Source of the DNA: CAITSH01 sp945892985
GTDB lineage: Bacteria > Pseudomonadota > Gammaproteobacteria > Burkholderiales > SG8-39
Direction: 5' to 3'
Assembly (NCBI GenBank): GCA_945892985.1
Contig: CAMDDU010000005.1
Location: 62,001-126,000 of the forward strand
Length of the DNA: 64,000 nucleotides
A program made the position numbers and the translations under genes. The notes beneath the pieces are model-generated. The model was not told the origin of the DNA and did not search any database. It saw only the letters and a program-made list of their open reading frames with translations. Below are positions 46,367 through 55,551 of the stretch, piece by piece (position 1 is the stretch's first letter; the number at the start of each line of letters is the position of its first letter).

Positions 46367-47197
46367 CTATTTCTGGCAGGACGGGCAATAAAAAGTCGAG
46401 CGCTGCCCCATGCGTTTTACCCTGATCGTGGTGGCGCAAACCCGGCAGGGCAGGCCGTCGCGGCCGTAGACAAAATACGCCTGCTGGAAGTAACCCGATG
46501 AGCCGTCGGCGTGGACGAAATCGCGCAGGCTGCTTCCGCCGGCCTTGAGCGCTTTTTCCAGGGTCTCGCGCACGGTGTCGACCAGGCGTGCGCAACGCGC
46601 CAGACTGACGCGCCCGGCGCGTGTCGCCGGGTTGATGCGGGCGTGGAACAGGCTTTCGTTGGCGTAAATGTTGCCAACGCCAACGACCATTTTGTGGTCC
46701 ATCAGCGCCAGCTTGACCGCCGCGCTGCGGCCGTGCATCGCCGCATGCAGAAATTTCGCGTTGAACTGTTCTTCCAGTGGTTCGACGCCGAGCCCGGCAA
46801 TCAGCGGGTGTGCGGTGACGTCCCCGCTCTCCCACAGCACCGCGCCAAAGCGCCGCGGATCGTGCAGGCGCAACAACTTGTCGCCAAATTCGAGGTCAAA
46901 GTGATCGTGTTTCCTCACCGGAGTGCCCCTTGGCAGGATGCGAAGACTGCCCGACATGCCCAGATGCAATATCAGCCAGCCGGATTGGCCGGTCTTGGCC
47001 TGAACGCAGTCGAGCAGCAGGTACTTGCCGCGCCGGGAAATGCCGCGCACGGTGCTGCCGCTGAGCTTGCGCTCAATGCCTTGCGGCACCGGCCAGCGCA
47101 TGCGCCGGTCGCGCACGATGACGCCGGTGATGGTCTGCTTGAGCAGGTGGGGCGCGATACCGCGGCGGGTTATTTCTACTTCGGGAAGTTCTGGCAT
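46367..47197 (-). CDS. mutM: Formamidopyrimidine-DNA glycosylase (Fpg)
   Basis: It removes 8-oxoguanine and formamidopyrimidines from DNA and nicks the abasic site. The 276-residue product begins MPELPEVE, with Pro2 as nucleophile and Glu3. It has the H2TH segment VGNIYANESLFHARINP and a C-terminal zinc finger with CRVC and CPSC. ATG 47197 places the catalytic proline correctly; upstream in-frame codons would not. It is divergent from the TPR lipoprotein. Confidence 0.97.
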   Translation of the reverse strand: MPELPEVEITRRGIAPHLLKQTITGVIVRDRRMRWPVPQGIERKLSGSTVRGISRRGKYLLLDCVQAKTGQSGWLILHLGMSGSLRILPRGTPVRKHDHFDLEFGDKLLRLHDPRRFGAVLWESGDVTAHPLIAGLGVEPLEEQFNAKFLHAAMHGRSAAVKLALMDHKMVVGVGNIYANESLFHARINPATRAGRVSLARCARLVDTVRETLEKALKAGGSSLRDFVHADGSSGYFQQAYFVYGRDGLPCRVCATTIRVKRMGQRSTFYCPSCQK

Positions 47198-47366
47198 GGC
47201 TTTGCGACTGGCACGAAACGCGGGTAGCGCAATATACAAGGTCGGGAGGCCGCCGGCCTTGCTGCGGTGCCGGCAGTTGAAAATAATAGCGCCACGGCTC
47301 GTGTTGCGGCCCTATTCCCGCCAGCCTGCTAAACTGGCTCATCCTGCACAAATTCCCCGAGCACCC

Positions 47367-49181
47367 ATGCCTTCTTTTGCCGCAGTCCCCCGCCTTTCAC
47401 CTGCCGCCCCGACTTCGTCGGCCTGGCGCCGGCTGGCGCTGGTGCTCGCTTGTACGCTGCTCGCCGCTTGCGCGCAAAAGCCGCTCGCGCAGGCGCAAGC
47501 GGGCGACCAGGAGGACGATGAAGAGGATGAGCAAAATGTAAGCGCCCAGGCGCAGGCCCCGGCGGCAAAGTTGCCGCTCTCGGCTTTGCCCAACATGGAA
47601 CTCAACGGCGGCATGTTGTACGAATTCTTGCTTGCCGAGGTCGCGCTGCAGCGCGGGAATGTCGGACTTGCTGCGCAGGCTTATGTCGATCTGGCGAAAA
47701 AAACCCGCGATCCGCGCGTGGCCAAACGCGCCACTGAAATCGCGCTCTACGCGCGCATGTCGGGCATCGCCACCGAATCTGCGCGCATCTGGCTCGAAAC
47801 CGAGCCGCAGTCGGCGCAGGCCTTGCAGACGCTCACCGGTTTGCTCGTCAGCACCAATCGCCTGAACGAGGCGCAGCCCTATCTGAAATCCCTGCTGGTC
47901 TCCGGGGGGCGCAGTCCGGCCGACGGTTTTTTGCAGCTTAACCGCCTGCTTGGCAGCAACCCGGACAAGGCCGCGACCCTGCGCACGATTCAAGGCCTGG
48001 CGACGGCGTTCCCGGACCTGCCCGAGGCGAAGTTTGCCATCGCGCAGGCGGCGCTTGCCGCCGGTCAGGACCCGCTCGCGTTGGTGCAGGTCCGCGAAGC
48101 GGCCTCGATGCGGCCCGACTGGGAGCTTGCGGCGCTGTTCGAGGCGCGGCTGTTGCAAAAAACTTCGGTGAGTGCCGCGCGCGAACGCCTTGCAGCGTAC
48201 CTGAAGCGCAACCCCAAGGCGCGCGAAGCGCGCATGAGCTATGCGCGCGCACTTGTCGCCGAGCAAAAGCTGCCGGAGGCGCACGCCGAGTTCCAGCGCC
48301 TGCTGACCGAATTTCCGGACAATCCGGATGTGGTCTACGCGGTCGGCCTGCTGGCTTTCCAGTTGAACGACTACCCGGCGGCGCGCCAGAGCCTCGAGCG
48401 CCTGCTGACGATGAATTTCCGCGATCGCAACACGCTGCGCTTGTATCTGGGGCAGATTGCCGAGGAAGAGAAAAAGCTTCCCGATGCGCTGCGCTGGTAC
48501 GGCGAGGTGACGCGTGGCGAGCAGTATCTCAACGCGCAGTTGCGCTATGCCCAGGTGCTGGCCAAGCAGGGTAACCTGGAGGGCGCACGCTCCCACCTGC
48601 GCCAGATCGGTGCGGCCAATGCGCAACAAAAAGGCCAACTGGTGCTGGCCGAGGCGGCGCTGCTGCGCGATGCCAAACGCGAGCGCGAGGCGTTTGACCT
48701 GGTTGCCGGCGCACTCGGCGAGCAGCCGGACAACCCTGATCTGCTGTACGACTATGCCATGCTGGCGGAAAAAATAGATCGCATCGATGCGATGGAAACG
48801 TCGCTACGAAAACTGATTGTCCTGCGTCCTGATCATGCCCATGCCTACAATGCGCTGGGCTATTCCTTGGCCGATCGCAATCAGCGCCTGCCCGAAGCCA
48901 AGCAGTTGATTGAAAAAGGCCTGTCTCTGGCGCCCAATGATGCGTTCATTCTCGACAGCATGGGCTGGGTGTTCTACCGCATGGGCGACAACAAGACGGC
49001 GATAGAGTATCTGCGGCGCGCTTTTGCCATGCGGCCGGACGCTGAGATTGCGGCGCACCTGGGTGAAGTGCTGTGGGCCAATGGTGAGCGGGCCGAGGCG
49101 GAAAAAATCTGGAGCGACGCGATGCGGCAGTATCCGGGCAATGAAGTCATAGCCAGCACCATCAAACGCCTCAAACTCTGA
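47367..49181 (+). CDS. Tetratricopeptide-repeat lipoprotein
   Basis: The 604-residue protein has a lipoprotein signal with lipobox LLAACAQ (Cys about 35), an acidic stretch (GDQEDDEEDEQN), then many TPR units to the C-terminus; the clearest are at about 480-590 (HAYNALGYSLADRNQRLPEA, DSMGWVFYRMGDNKTAIEYL). It directly precedes lolB and ispE, a standard betaproteobacterial order. Probably outer-membrane anchored and a scaffold for other proteins; specific role unknown. ATG 47367 is set by the signal peptide. Confidence 0.9.
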   Translation: MPSFAAVPRLSPAAPTSSAWRRLALVLACTLLAACAQKPLAQAQAGDQEDDEEDEQNVSAQAQAPAAKLPLSALPNMELNGGMLYEFLLAEVALQRGNVGLAAQAYVDLAKKTRDPRVAKRATEIALYARMSGIATESARIWLETEPQSAQALQTLTGLLVSTNRLNEAQPYLKSLLVSGGRSPADGFLQLNRLLGSNPDKAATLRTIQGLATAFPDLPEAKFAIAQAALAAGQDPLALVQVREAASMRPDWELAALFEARLLQKTSVSAARERLAAYLKRNPKAREARMSYARALVAEQKLPEAHAEFQRLLTEFPDNPDVVYAVGLLAFQLNDYPAARQSLERLLTMNFRDRNTLRLYLGQIAEEEKKLPDALRWYGEVTRGEQYLNAQLRYAQVLAKQGNLEGARSHLRQIGAANAQQKGQLVLAEAALLRDAKREREAFDLVAGALGEQPDNPDLLYDYAMLAEKIDRIDAMETSLRKLIVLRPDHAHAYNALGYSLADRNQRLPEAKQLIEKGLSLAPNDAFILDSMGWVFYRMGDNKTAIEYLRRAFAMRPDAEIAAHLGEVLWANGERAEAEKIWSDAMRQYPGNEVIASTIKRLKL

Positions 49182-49191
49182 GCGCCCTGCC

Positions 49192-49734
49192 ATGCGCGTT
49201 GCGTTGTTGTTGTTTGCCACGCTGCTCGGCGCGTGCGCGCAGATGCCCGGCCAACCGGTAGCCATCGAGGCCAAAGGCGATTTTGAGCTCACCGGCCGCG
49301 TGGCTATCAAGAACGCCGGTGAGGGCGCCAGCGGCGCAATCACCTGGCGGCATGCCGTCGGGGCCGATGACGTGTTCATCACTTCCCCCATCGGTCAGGG
49401 TATCGCACGCATCACCCGTGCCGGAGAGCAGGTAAAACTGGTTACGGCCGATGGCCAATCGTTTGAGGCGGCTGATGCCGAGATACTTACGGAGCGGGCG
49501 CTAGGCTGGCGTTTGCCGCTGAAGGGGCTTCCCGACTGGGTGCAGGCGCGTCCTGTTGCGGGTGAGGAGGCTGAAACCATCCGTGACGCCGCCGGCCAGC
49601 CGAGCGAAATCCGCCAGTCGGGTTGGCGCATCGAGTACCTTGCCTGGCGCGATGCACTGCCCTCGCGCCTGACGTTTTTTCGCGACAAGCTGGAAATACG
49701 ATTGATCGTGGACCGCTGGGTTTTGCCGCCATGA
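49192..49734 (+). CDS. lolB: Outer-membrane lipoprotein receptor LolB
   Basis: LolB accepts lipoproteins from LolA and inserts them in the outer membrane. The 180-residue product has a lipobox LLGACAQ (Cys about 17), FELTGRVAIKN, ITWRHAVGADDVFITSPIG and a C-terminal LEIRLIVDRW, matching the family's beta-barrel-like fold. Its stop overlaps the ispE start (ATGA). It lies ten bases after the TPR lipoprotein. Confidence 0.93.
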   Translation: MRVALLLFATLLGACAQMPGQPVAIEAKGDFELTGRVAIKNAGEGASGAITWRHAVGADDVFITSPIGQGIARITRAGEQVKLVTADGQSFEAADAEILTERALGWRLPLKGLPDWVQARPVAGEEAETIRDAAGQPSEIRQSGWRIEYLAWRDALPSRLTFFRDKLEIRLIVDRWVLPP

Positions 49735-50642
49735 GCGAAGATCTGGACGCGCTATGGGCGCGGGTGTGGCCGGCGCCGGCGAAATTGAACCTTTTTTTAC
49801 ATGTGGTCGGGCGCCGCGATGACGGCTATCACCTGCTGCAGTCCGCCTTTCGTCTTGTCGATCTCGTGGATAGTTTGCGCTTCGTCCGGCGGCACGATGA
49901 CAGGATTGCGATGGCGGTCGCGCTCGAGGGCGTGCCTGAGGCGAGCGACCTGTGCGTGCGCGCCGCCCGTTTGTTGCAGACTGCGGCTGCTGCGCGTGGC
50001 AGCGACGTATGCGGCGTTACCATTCATCTGGACAAGCGCATTCCCATGGGGGGTGGGCTTGGCGGCGGCAGTTCGGACGCCGCGACCGTGCTGATGGCCC
50101 TGAACCGGCTGTGGCGTCTGGGTATGAGCGCCGCGCAATTGCAGGCGCTCGGGCTCGGGCTTGGCGCGGATGTGCCGTTCTTTTTGTCAGGCGGCAACGC
50201 CTTTGCCGAGGGGGTTGGGGAAGTACTTACTCCGCTTACCTTGCCGCCGGCGTGGTACCTCATCCTGGTGCCGCCAGTGCAGGTGCCGACGGCCACGGTT
50301 TTTACCGCGTCAGAATTGACACGAAATACAAAAAGCGTCAAAATATCAAGCTTTTCCGGCGTATCGTCAGGCGTTTCTTCCCGCGCGGCTGGAGGCAGAT
50401 TGGGTGTCGATTTCGGCCACAATGACTTGCAGTCCGTGGTGTATGCGAAATATGCCGAGGTGGCCCGCTGCCTGGATTGGCTGGCGCGGCATGGTTCGGC
50501 GCGTATGAGTGGTTCGGGCGCCTGTGTGTTTGCGCAGTTCGACACGCGCGGTGAGGCCGACGCGGTGAGCGCGAAGCTCCCGGCGGATATGCGCGGCATG
50601 GTGGTAGAAGGATTGCAGCGGCATCCTGTGGATGCCGGTTAG
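49731..50642 (+). CDS. ispE: 4-diphosphocytidyl-2-C-methyl-D-erythritol kinase
   Basis: This GHMP kinase catalyses the fourth step of the MEP isoprenoid pathway. The 303-residue product has PAPAKLNLFLHVVGRRDDGYH near the N-terminus, the ATP loop PMGGGLGGGSSDAA near 106-119, LGADVPFFL and the C-terminal MSGSGACVFA. A Ser-rich insert (SFSGVSSGVSSRAAGG) around 210-225 is unusual. ATG 49731 overlaps lolB. Confidence 0.96.
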   Translation: MSEDLDALWARVWPAPAKLNLFLHVVGRRDDGYHLLQSAFRLVDLVDSLRFVRRHDDRIAMAVALEGVPEASDLCVRAARLLQTAAAARGSDVCGVTIHLDKRIPMGGGLGGGSSDAATVLMALNRLWRLGMSAAQLQALGLGLGADVPFFLSGGNAFAEGVGEVLTPLTLPPAWYLILVPPVQVPTATVFTASELTRNTKSVKISSFSGVSSGVSSRAAGGRLGVDFGHNDLQSVVYAKYAEVARCLDWLARHGSARMSGSGACVFAQFDTRGEADAVSAKLPADMRGMVVEGLQRHPVDAG

Positions 50643-50677
50643 TTTCAGTTTCATGCGGTTGCGGCACAGGTTACGGA

Positions 50678-50751
50678 TGGGGAGTCGCCAAGCTGGTTAA
50701 GGCACCGGATTTTGATTCCGGCATGCGAAGGTTCGAATCCTTCCTCCCCAG
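50678..50751 (+). tRNA. tRNA-Gln (anticodon TTG)
   Basis: The 74 bases fold as a full cloverleaf: acceptor TGGGGAG (50678-50684) pairs with CTCCCCA (50744-50750). The anticodon arm is CCGGA-TTTTGAT-TCCGG with anticodon TTG at 50712-50714, and the T arm is GAAGG-TTCGAAT-CCTTC. G50751 is the discriminator; CCA is not encoded. It lies between ispE and prs, as in many proteobacteria. Confidence 0.97.
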
Positions 50752-50824
50752 CCCATTCGTTTTGTGTTGTTCGTGACCAGGCTTGCCAGTGACGGGCGGC
50801 ACGATGCCCAGTACAGAGGTCAAG

Positions 50825-50878
50825 ATGAAAAAGCGTAGCTGCCACGGTTGTTGCAAACGCGGCGGCTGGTTTTTGTGA
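50825..50878 (+). other. Possible 17-codon leader ORF upstream of prs
   Basis: ATG at 50825 with AGAGGT six bases upstream opens a 17-codon frame, [17 protein letters not shown], ending in TGA at 50876-50878, 62 bases before prs. It could be a leader peptide or chance. The surrounding spacer 50752-50940 holds nothing else I can name. Confidence 0.25.
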
Positions 50879-50940
50879 TTATCAAACGACAGGGAGCGGC
50901 CAACCGTCATGCGCATAACGCGTGGCGGAATGGCGAGGCA

Positions 50941-51891
50941 ATGGCCTACGACAGCCTGATGGTATTCACGGGGAACGCCAACCCCAAGCTGGCTCAGGAG
51001 GTGGTTAAACGCCTCAATATTCCGCTTGGGCAGGCGACGGTCGGCAAATTCTCCGATGGCGAAGTGATGGTCGAGTTGCGCGAGAACGTGCGCGGACACG
51101 ACTGCTTCGTGCTGCAACCCACTTGTGCCCCGACCAACGACAACCTGATGGAGGTGTTGGTCATGGTGGACGCGTTGCGTCGCGCATCGGCCGGCCGCAT
51201 TACTGCGGCGATTCCCTATTTTGGTTATGCGCGACAGGACCGGCGCCCGCGTTCGGCGCGCGTTGCAATCAGCGCCAAGGTTGTCGCCAATATGATTCAG
51301 GCGGTCGGTGTCGACCGCGTGCTGACCATGGATTTGCATGCCGACCAGATACAGGGATTTTTTGATGTCCCGGTAGACAATATTTACGCCACGCCCATCC
51401 TGCTTGGTGACGTGTGGAAGCATAATTACGAGAACCTGATCGTGGTGTCGCCTGATGTGGGCGGTGTTGTGCGCGCGCGGGCCCTGGCCAAGCGCCTCGA
51501 ATCGGATCTGGCGATCATCGACAAGCGGCGCCCCAAGGCCAATGTGTCCGAAGTGATGAATATTATCGGGGACGTCGACGGCCGCACCTGCGTCATCATG
51601 GACGACATGGTGGACACGGCCGGCACGCTGACCAAGGCGGCCGAGGCGCTCAAGGCGCAGGGCGCGATTCGCGTGCTCGCCTATTGCACGCACCCCGTGC
51701 TGTCGGGCGGGGCGGTGGCGCGCATCGAGGATTCGGCGCTCGATGAGTTGGTTGTGACCAACAGCATTCCGCTGAGCCCCGAGGCGGCGGCGAGCAAGAA
51801 GATACGCGTGCTGTCGGTGGCCGGCCTGCTGGCTGAAACAATTTTGCGTATCAGCAACGAAGATTCGGTGTCGTCGTTGTTCATGGAATAA
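50941..51891 (+). CDS. prs: Ribose-phosphate pyrophosphokinase
   Basis: It makes PRPP from ribose-5-phosphate and ATP, feeding nucleotide, histidine and tryptophan synthesis. The 316-residue product has [39 protein letters not shown], the metal site [12 protein letters not shown] and the PRPP loop [15 protein letters not shown] 50941 gives the usual length; the frame is open 31 codons upstream. It is followed by rplY and pth in the conserved tRNA-prs-rplY-pth-ychF order. Confidence 0.97.
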   Translation: MAYDSLMVFTGNANPKLAQEVVKRLNIPLGQATVGKFSDGEVMVELRENVRGHDCFVLQPTCAPTNDNLMEVLVMVDALRRASAGRITAAIPYFGYARQDRRPRSARVAISAKVVANMIQAVGVDRVLTMDLHADQIQGFFDVPVDNIYATPILLGDVWKHNYENLIVVSPDVGGVVRARALAKRLESDLAIIDKRRPKANVSEVMNIIGDVDGRTCVIMDDMVDTAGTLTKAAEALKAQGAIRVLAYCTHPVLSGGAVARIEDSALDELVVTNSIPLSPEAAASKKIRVLSVAGLLAETILRISNEDSVSSLFME

Positions 51892-52023
51892 GAAATTCTT
51901 TCCGGCTGCGTTACGAAGCGGCCGGAAGGTGATGGTGGTTTCAGCGTTTTTCCGCATTTTGCGGCGGGACGTTTTTTAACGGCGGTGCCTGGTCGCGGGC
52001 CAGCCATATTCAGGAGTAATGTC

Positions 52024-52710
52024 ATGCAAATCGAAGTTATCGCGCGCAAGCGCACGGCGCAAGGGACGGGTGCGAGCCGCCGTCTGCGCACCTCGGGTTT
52101 TGTTCCCGGTGTGATTTATGGCGGCAAGGATGAGCCCGTCGCCATCGAAGTCGAGCACGAGAAGGTCTGGCACCAGTTGCGCAAGGAGGCTTTCCACGCC
52201 TCCATCCTCAGCCTTGACATCGATGGCAAAAAGCAGCAGGTTCTGCTGCGCGCGGTCAACATGCACCCCTTCCGGGCGCAGGTGCAACACCTGGATTTCC
52301 AGCGCGTTGTGGCGGACCAGAAGATTCACATGAAGGTGCCACTGCACTTCACCAGCGCTGACGAGTCGCCCGCGGTAAAGCTCTCTTCGGCCTTGATCAG
52401 CCATATCATGAACGAGGTCGACATCCGCTGCCTGCCCGCCGACCTGCCCGAATTCGTTCTGGTCGACTTGTCGCAGATCACCGTCGGCCATTCCATCCAT
52501 GCGCGCGACCTCGTGATGCCCAAGGGCGTCGAGATAGTGCTCAAGGGCAAGGAAAATCCGGCGGTTGTCACCGCGCAAGTGCCGCGCGTTGTCGAGGAGG
52601 TTGCTGACAGCACGGCACCCTCCGCAGCTGACGTGCCCGCCAGCAAGCAGGCCGAGCCTGCCAAGGGCGATGCGGCGAAGAAGGATGAGAAAAAGGGCGA
52701 CAAGAAGTAA
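52024..52710 (+). CDS. rplY: 50S ribosomal protein L25/Ctc
   Basis: L25 binds 5S rRNA. The 228-residue long (Ctc/TL5) form has the L25 domain (about 1-92; EVIARKRTAQGTGASRRLR, GFVPGVIYGG) and a second beta domain (about 93-185). A Lys/Ala/Glu-rich tail ends KKDEKKGDKK. CAGGAG precedes ATG 52024. A strong terminator follows. Confidence 0.97.
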   Translation: MQIEVIARKRTAQGTGASRRLRTSGFVPGVIYGGKDEPVAIEVEHEKVWHQLRKEAFHASILSLDIDGKKQQVLLRAVNMHPFRAQVQHLDFQRVVADQKIHMKVPLHFTSADESPAVKLSSALISHIMNEVDIRCLPADLPEFVLVDLSQITVGHSIHARDLVMPKGVEIVLKGKENPAVVTAQVPRVVEEVADSTAPSAADVPASKQAEPAKGDAAKKDEKKGDKK

Positions 52711-52730
52711 TCCCGTTCCCTTGCCACGGC

Positions 52731-52757
52731 AAAAAGGGCGGGCTATCCGCCCTTTTT
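52731..52757 (+). terminator. Rho-independent terminator after rplY
   Basis: The stem GGGCGG (52736-52741) and CCGCCC (52747-52752) has a GCTAT loop, preceded by A5 and followed by T5. It lies 26 to 47 bases after the rplY stop. Confidence 0.9.
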
Positions 52758-52779
52758 GCTATCTGTTACCCAGGCCATC

Positions 52780-53433
52780 ATGTCCAATCCCATCAGGCTC
52801 ATCGTCGGTCTAGGCAATCCGGGGCGCGAGCACGAGCGCGACCGGCACAATGCCGGTTTCTGGCTGCTTGACCGCCTCGCCGGCTTGCACCGCGTGGAGC
52901 TGAAAAAAGAGTCAAAGTTTCAGGCAAAGGTCGCGCGTTTTGCCACGCCCGGGGGCGATGCCTGGCTGTTGCAGCCGCAAACCTACATGAACCTGTCCGG
53001 TGCCGCCGTGTCCGCGCTGGCCGCTTTTTACAAGATCACGCCCGACCAGGTGCTGGTCGCGCACGATGAGCTCGATTTGCCCGCCGGCGGCGTCAAGCTC
53101 AAGCTGGGCGGCGGTCATGCCGGTCATAATGGCTTGCGCGATATTGCGGCGCGGTTTTCCACACCTGAGTTCTGGCGCTTGCGTATCGGGATCGGCCATC
53201 CGCGCGATAGCGCGCGTTCTGAACAGGACGTGGCGGATTTTGTGCTGCAGCCGCCGCGCAAGGAAGAGCAGGCCTTGATCGATGACGTGATGGAGCGCAG
53301 CCTTGCGATCATGGACTTGATGTTTGCCGGGGAAGTTGAGCAGGCCATGCACAAGCTGCACAGTAAGCCCAAGGCACCCAAGCCGCCCAAGCCGATGCCT
53401 CCGGTGCCACCGAAGCAGCCAATCGACGAATAG
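52780..53433 (+). CDS. pth: Peptidyl-tRNA hydrolase
   Basis: It recycles peptidyl-tRNA released from stalled ribosomes. The 217-residue product has IVGLGNPGREHERDRHNAGFW with the catalytic His, QPQTYMNLSG with the conserved Asn, and GHAGHNGLRDI. A Pro/Lys-rich tail (KPKAPKPPKPMPPVPPKQ) extends beyond the normal end. The stop lies inside an 8-base tandem repeat. ATG 52780 follows the rplY terminator closely, so the promoter may overlap it. Confidence 0.97.
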   Translation: MSNPIRLIVGLGNPGREHERDRHNAGFWLLDRLAGLHRVELKKESKFQAKVARFATPGGDAWLLQPQTYMNLSGAAVSALAAFYKITPDQVLVAHDELDLPAGGVKLKLGGGHAGHNGLRDIAARFSTPEFWRLRIGIGHPRDSARSEQDVADFVLQPPRKEEQALIDDVMERSLAIMDLMFAGEVEQAMHKLHSKPKAPKPPKPMPPVPPKQPIDE

Positions 53434-53448
53434 ACGAATAGACGAATA
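53425..53448 (+). repeat. 8-bp tandem repeat at the pth stop
   Basis: Three perfect GACGAATA units (53425-53448). The TAG stop of pth spans the junction of units one and two. Confidence 0.9.
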
Positions 53449-53540
53449 GAGCAACAGAAGCATTAGAAAAATGCAGCGGACGGGTGGAATCATTCCTCCG
53501 TTTTCATGTTCAGAACCAGCTCAGCAAAAGGTTTTAAGCC

Positions 53541-54635
53541 ATGTCTCTCAAGTGCGGAATCGTCGGTCTCCCCAATGTGGGTAAATCCACTTTGTTCAAC
53601 GCCCTGACCAAGGCCGGCATTGCGGCGGAGAACTATCCGTTCTGCACTATCGAACCCAACGTCGGCATTGTCGAGGTGCCCGATGCGCGACTGGGGCAAC
53701 TTGCCGCGCTGGTAAAGCCGGAGAGGACGCTGCCGGCGGTGGTGGAGTTTGTCGATATCGCCGGCCTGGTTGCGGGCGCATCCAAGGGTGAGGGGCTGGG
53801 CAACAAATTCCTCGCCAATATCCGCGAAACCGATGCCATCGCCCACGTCGTGCGCTGCTTCGAAGACGCCAACGTGGTCCATGTTGCCGGCAAGGTGGAT
53901 CCGATATCGGATATCGAGACGATCAATACCGAGCTCGCGCTGGCCGACCTGGCCATGGTCGAGAAGGCGCTGGCCAAAAACATCAAGCTGTCCAAGAGCG
54001 GCACCGACAAGGAAGCGGTGCGGCAGGTGGCGGTGCTGGAAAAGCTGGTGGCGGTGCTGGACCAAGGCAAGCCGGTACGCACCCTGGACCTGTCCAAGGA
54101 CGAACTCGAGATGGTGAAGCCGATGTTCCTACTCACCATGAAACCGACCATGTATGTGGCCAACGTCAGTGAGCATGGATTCGCCGACAACCCGCTGCTT
54201 GCAAAGGTCGAGGATTACGCCAAAAAGGAAGGCGCACCGGTGGTGGCCATCAGCGCGGCGATCGAATCGCAAATCTCCGACTTGTCCGACGAGGACAAGA
54301 AAATGTTCCTTGATGACATGGGCATGCAAGAGCCCGGCCTGAACCGCGTCATACGCGTCGGCTATAAGCTCCTTGGCTTGCAGACCTATTTCACTGCCGG
54401 TGTTAAGGAGGTGCGCGCCTGGACCATCCACGCCGGCGATACCGCGCCCCAGGCGGCCGGCGTCATACACACCGATTTTGAGCACGGTTTCATCCGCGCC
54501 GAAGTGATCGGATTTGACGATTTCATCGCGGGCAAGGGCGAGCAGGGCGCCAAAGAGGCAGGCAAGATGAAGCGCGAAGGCAAGGAGTACATCGTCAAGG
54601 ATGGCGATGTCATGCACTTTTTGTTTAACGTCTGA
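53541..54635 (+). CDS. ychF: Redox-responsive ATPase/GTPase YchF
   Basis: This conserved Obg-family P-loop protein hydrolyses ATP and associates with ribosomes. The 364-residue product has G1 [14 protein letters not shown] at 8-21, [20 protein letters not shown], and a TGS domain whose end [12 protein letters not shown] is canonical. The G4 region has the non-GTP-specific form seen in YchF. ATG 53541 is clear. It closes the conserved prs-pth block before the accessory island. Confidence 0.97.
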   Translation: MSLKCGIVGLPNVGKSTLFNALTKAGIAAENYPFCTIEPNVGIVEVPDARLGQLAALVKPERTLPAVVEFVDIAGLVAGASKGEGLGNKFLANIRETDAIAHVVRCFEDANVVHVAGKVDPISDIETINTELALADLAMVEKALAKNIKLSKSGTDKEAVRQVAVLEKLVAVLDQGKPVRTLDLSKDELEMVKPMFLLTMKPTMYVANVSEHGFADNPLLAKVEDYAKKEGAPVVAISAAIESQISDLSDEDKKMFLDDMGMQEPGLNRVIRVGYKLLGLQTYFTAGVKEVRAWTIHAGDTAPQAAGVIHTDFEHGFIRAEVIGFDDFIAGKGEQGAKEAGKMKREGKEYIVKDGDVMHFLFNV

Positions 54636-55060
54636 GCAAAATTCCGGACTTCACAGGCATCGTCTGGAAGCCACTGGAAACATAACTACACGTAAATAAG
54701 CCAGTTATTGTTCCATAGGGCCCCGCGCTCTGTCCTGCAATCAGTGGTCCCCGCAGCTTTTTCCGGGCATTGCCACCACGCATTCGACGGATTGGCTCAA
54801 GGGGTCCATGCGGCCGGCACCACGACAGTTTGAGTTGCAGACTCTTTGGCTCCTTTGATGTGCGGACCGGGCGCAGCTGGCCGTTGTTGCATTCAGTGCC
54901 GGGAGGGTCCAGCGTGAAGCGGATGATCGCGTCGCCAACGGTTGCGCAGAAGCCGTCCGCGTCCTTCTCGATTGTTGATGATCTCTATGTCGGCAGCTTA
55001 GACAAGAACCAACTCGGGCCGCCGGGAATAGCGCAGTACGAGACCGCGGGAAAGATATTG
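54636..55060. other. Low-coding stretch after ychF, possible gene remnant on minus strand
   Basis: No intact gene is convincing in these 425 bases. On the minus strand one frame, open from 54984 downward, reads protein-like over its first 50 codons (IEKDADGFCATVGDAIIRF and on to LQLKLSWCRP). It has a TAG just upstream (54985-54987) and no usable start. This looks like the 3' part of a decayed gene next to the toxin-antitoxin pair, but the evidence is only the character of the translation. Confidence 0.25.
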
Positions 55061-55549
55061 TCAGGCCTTCACGCTGCTCAAGCGCAGCATGAGCGTCATC
55101 GGATGCGTCGACGAGGGCTGAAACCCGTAGTGTTCGTAAAACTGCTTGGCCTTCTCGTGAAGGGCATGCACGAGAAGGGCTCTTACGCCCGCGTTCTGCG
55201 ATACGGCCACCGCGCGATTGACCGCGTCCTGCAGCAAGGCGGCGCCCAAGTGCAATCCCTGCGCCCCGCGATCGACCGCAAGCCGGGCGAGAACCATGAC
55301 AGGAACCGGATCAGGCATGTTGCGTCGCACGCCGCTCGTTGCGAGGTGGTGCGAAACGGCGCCGGCCGCCATGGCGTAGTAACCGTGGACGCGGCCGCCC
55401 TCGTCGATGACGACGAAGGTGCGGCTTGCACCACTTGACTGGTTGGACAATGCCCGACGCTTAAACCATTCATCGAGCACGACCTCGCCGCACTCGAAGT
55501 CATCCAGTCGATGTGAAGCCACCAAGGGCTCCGGCAGATCGAGTTGCAA
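55061..55549 (-). CDS. GNAT-family acetyltransferase toxin (TacT type)
   Basis: The 162-residue protein has a GNAT fold with the acetyl-CoA loop region LARLAVDRGAQGLHLGAAL (about 87-105) and the C-terminal KAKQFYEHYGFQPS carrying the catalytic-position Tyr. The N-terminal LVASHRLDDFECGEVVLDEW is typical of toxins that acetylate aminoacyl-tRNA and stop translation. It follows a DUF1778 antitoxin by two bases, the defining TacAT arrangement. The tRNA target cannot be told from sequence. Confidence 0.9.
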   Translation of the reverse strand: MQLDLPEPLVASHRLDDFECGEVVLDEWFKRRALSNQSSGASRTFVVIDEGGRVHGYYAMAAGAVSHHLATSGVRRNMPDPVPVMVLARLAVDRGAQGLHLGAALLQDAVNRAVAVSQNAGVRALLVHALHEKAKQFYEHYGFQPSSTHPMTLMLRLSSVKA

Positions 55550-55551
55550 GC

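Noticed and set aside
46254..46835. Long minus-strand frame ending in MQIDWKAAAEAALDK
   Set aside because: Most of it is antisense or out-of-frame to mutM. The last 15 codons look protein-like by themselves but are too short to claim, and have no ribosome-binding site I can see.
51900..51927. Hairpin TTCCGGC/GCCGGAA after prs
   Set aside because: The stem has a 14-base loop and no T run; too weak to name as a terminator or an L25 autoregulatory site.
54770..55438. 222-codon plus-strand frame
   Set aside because: Its right half is antisense to the GNAT toxin and its left half has no recognisable domain; codon character is poor.
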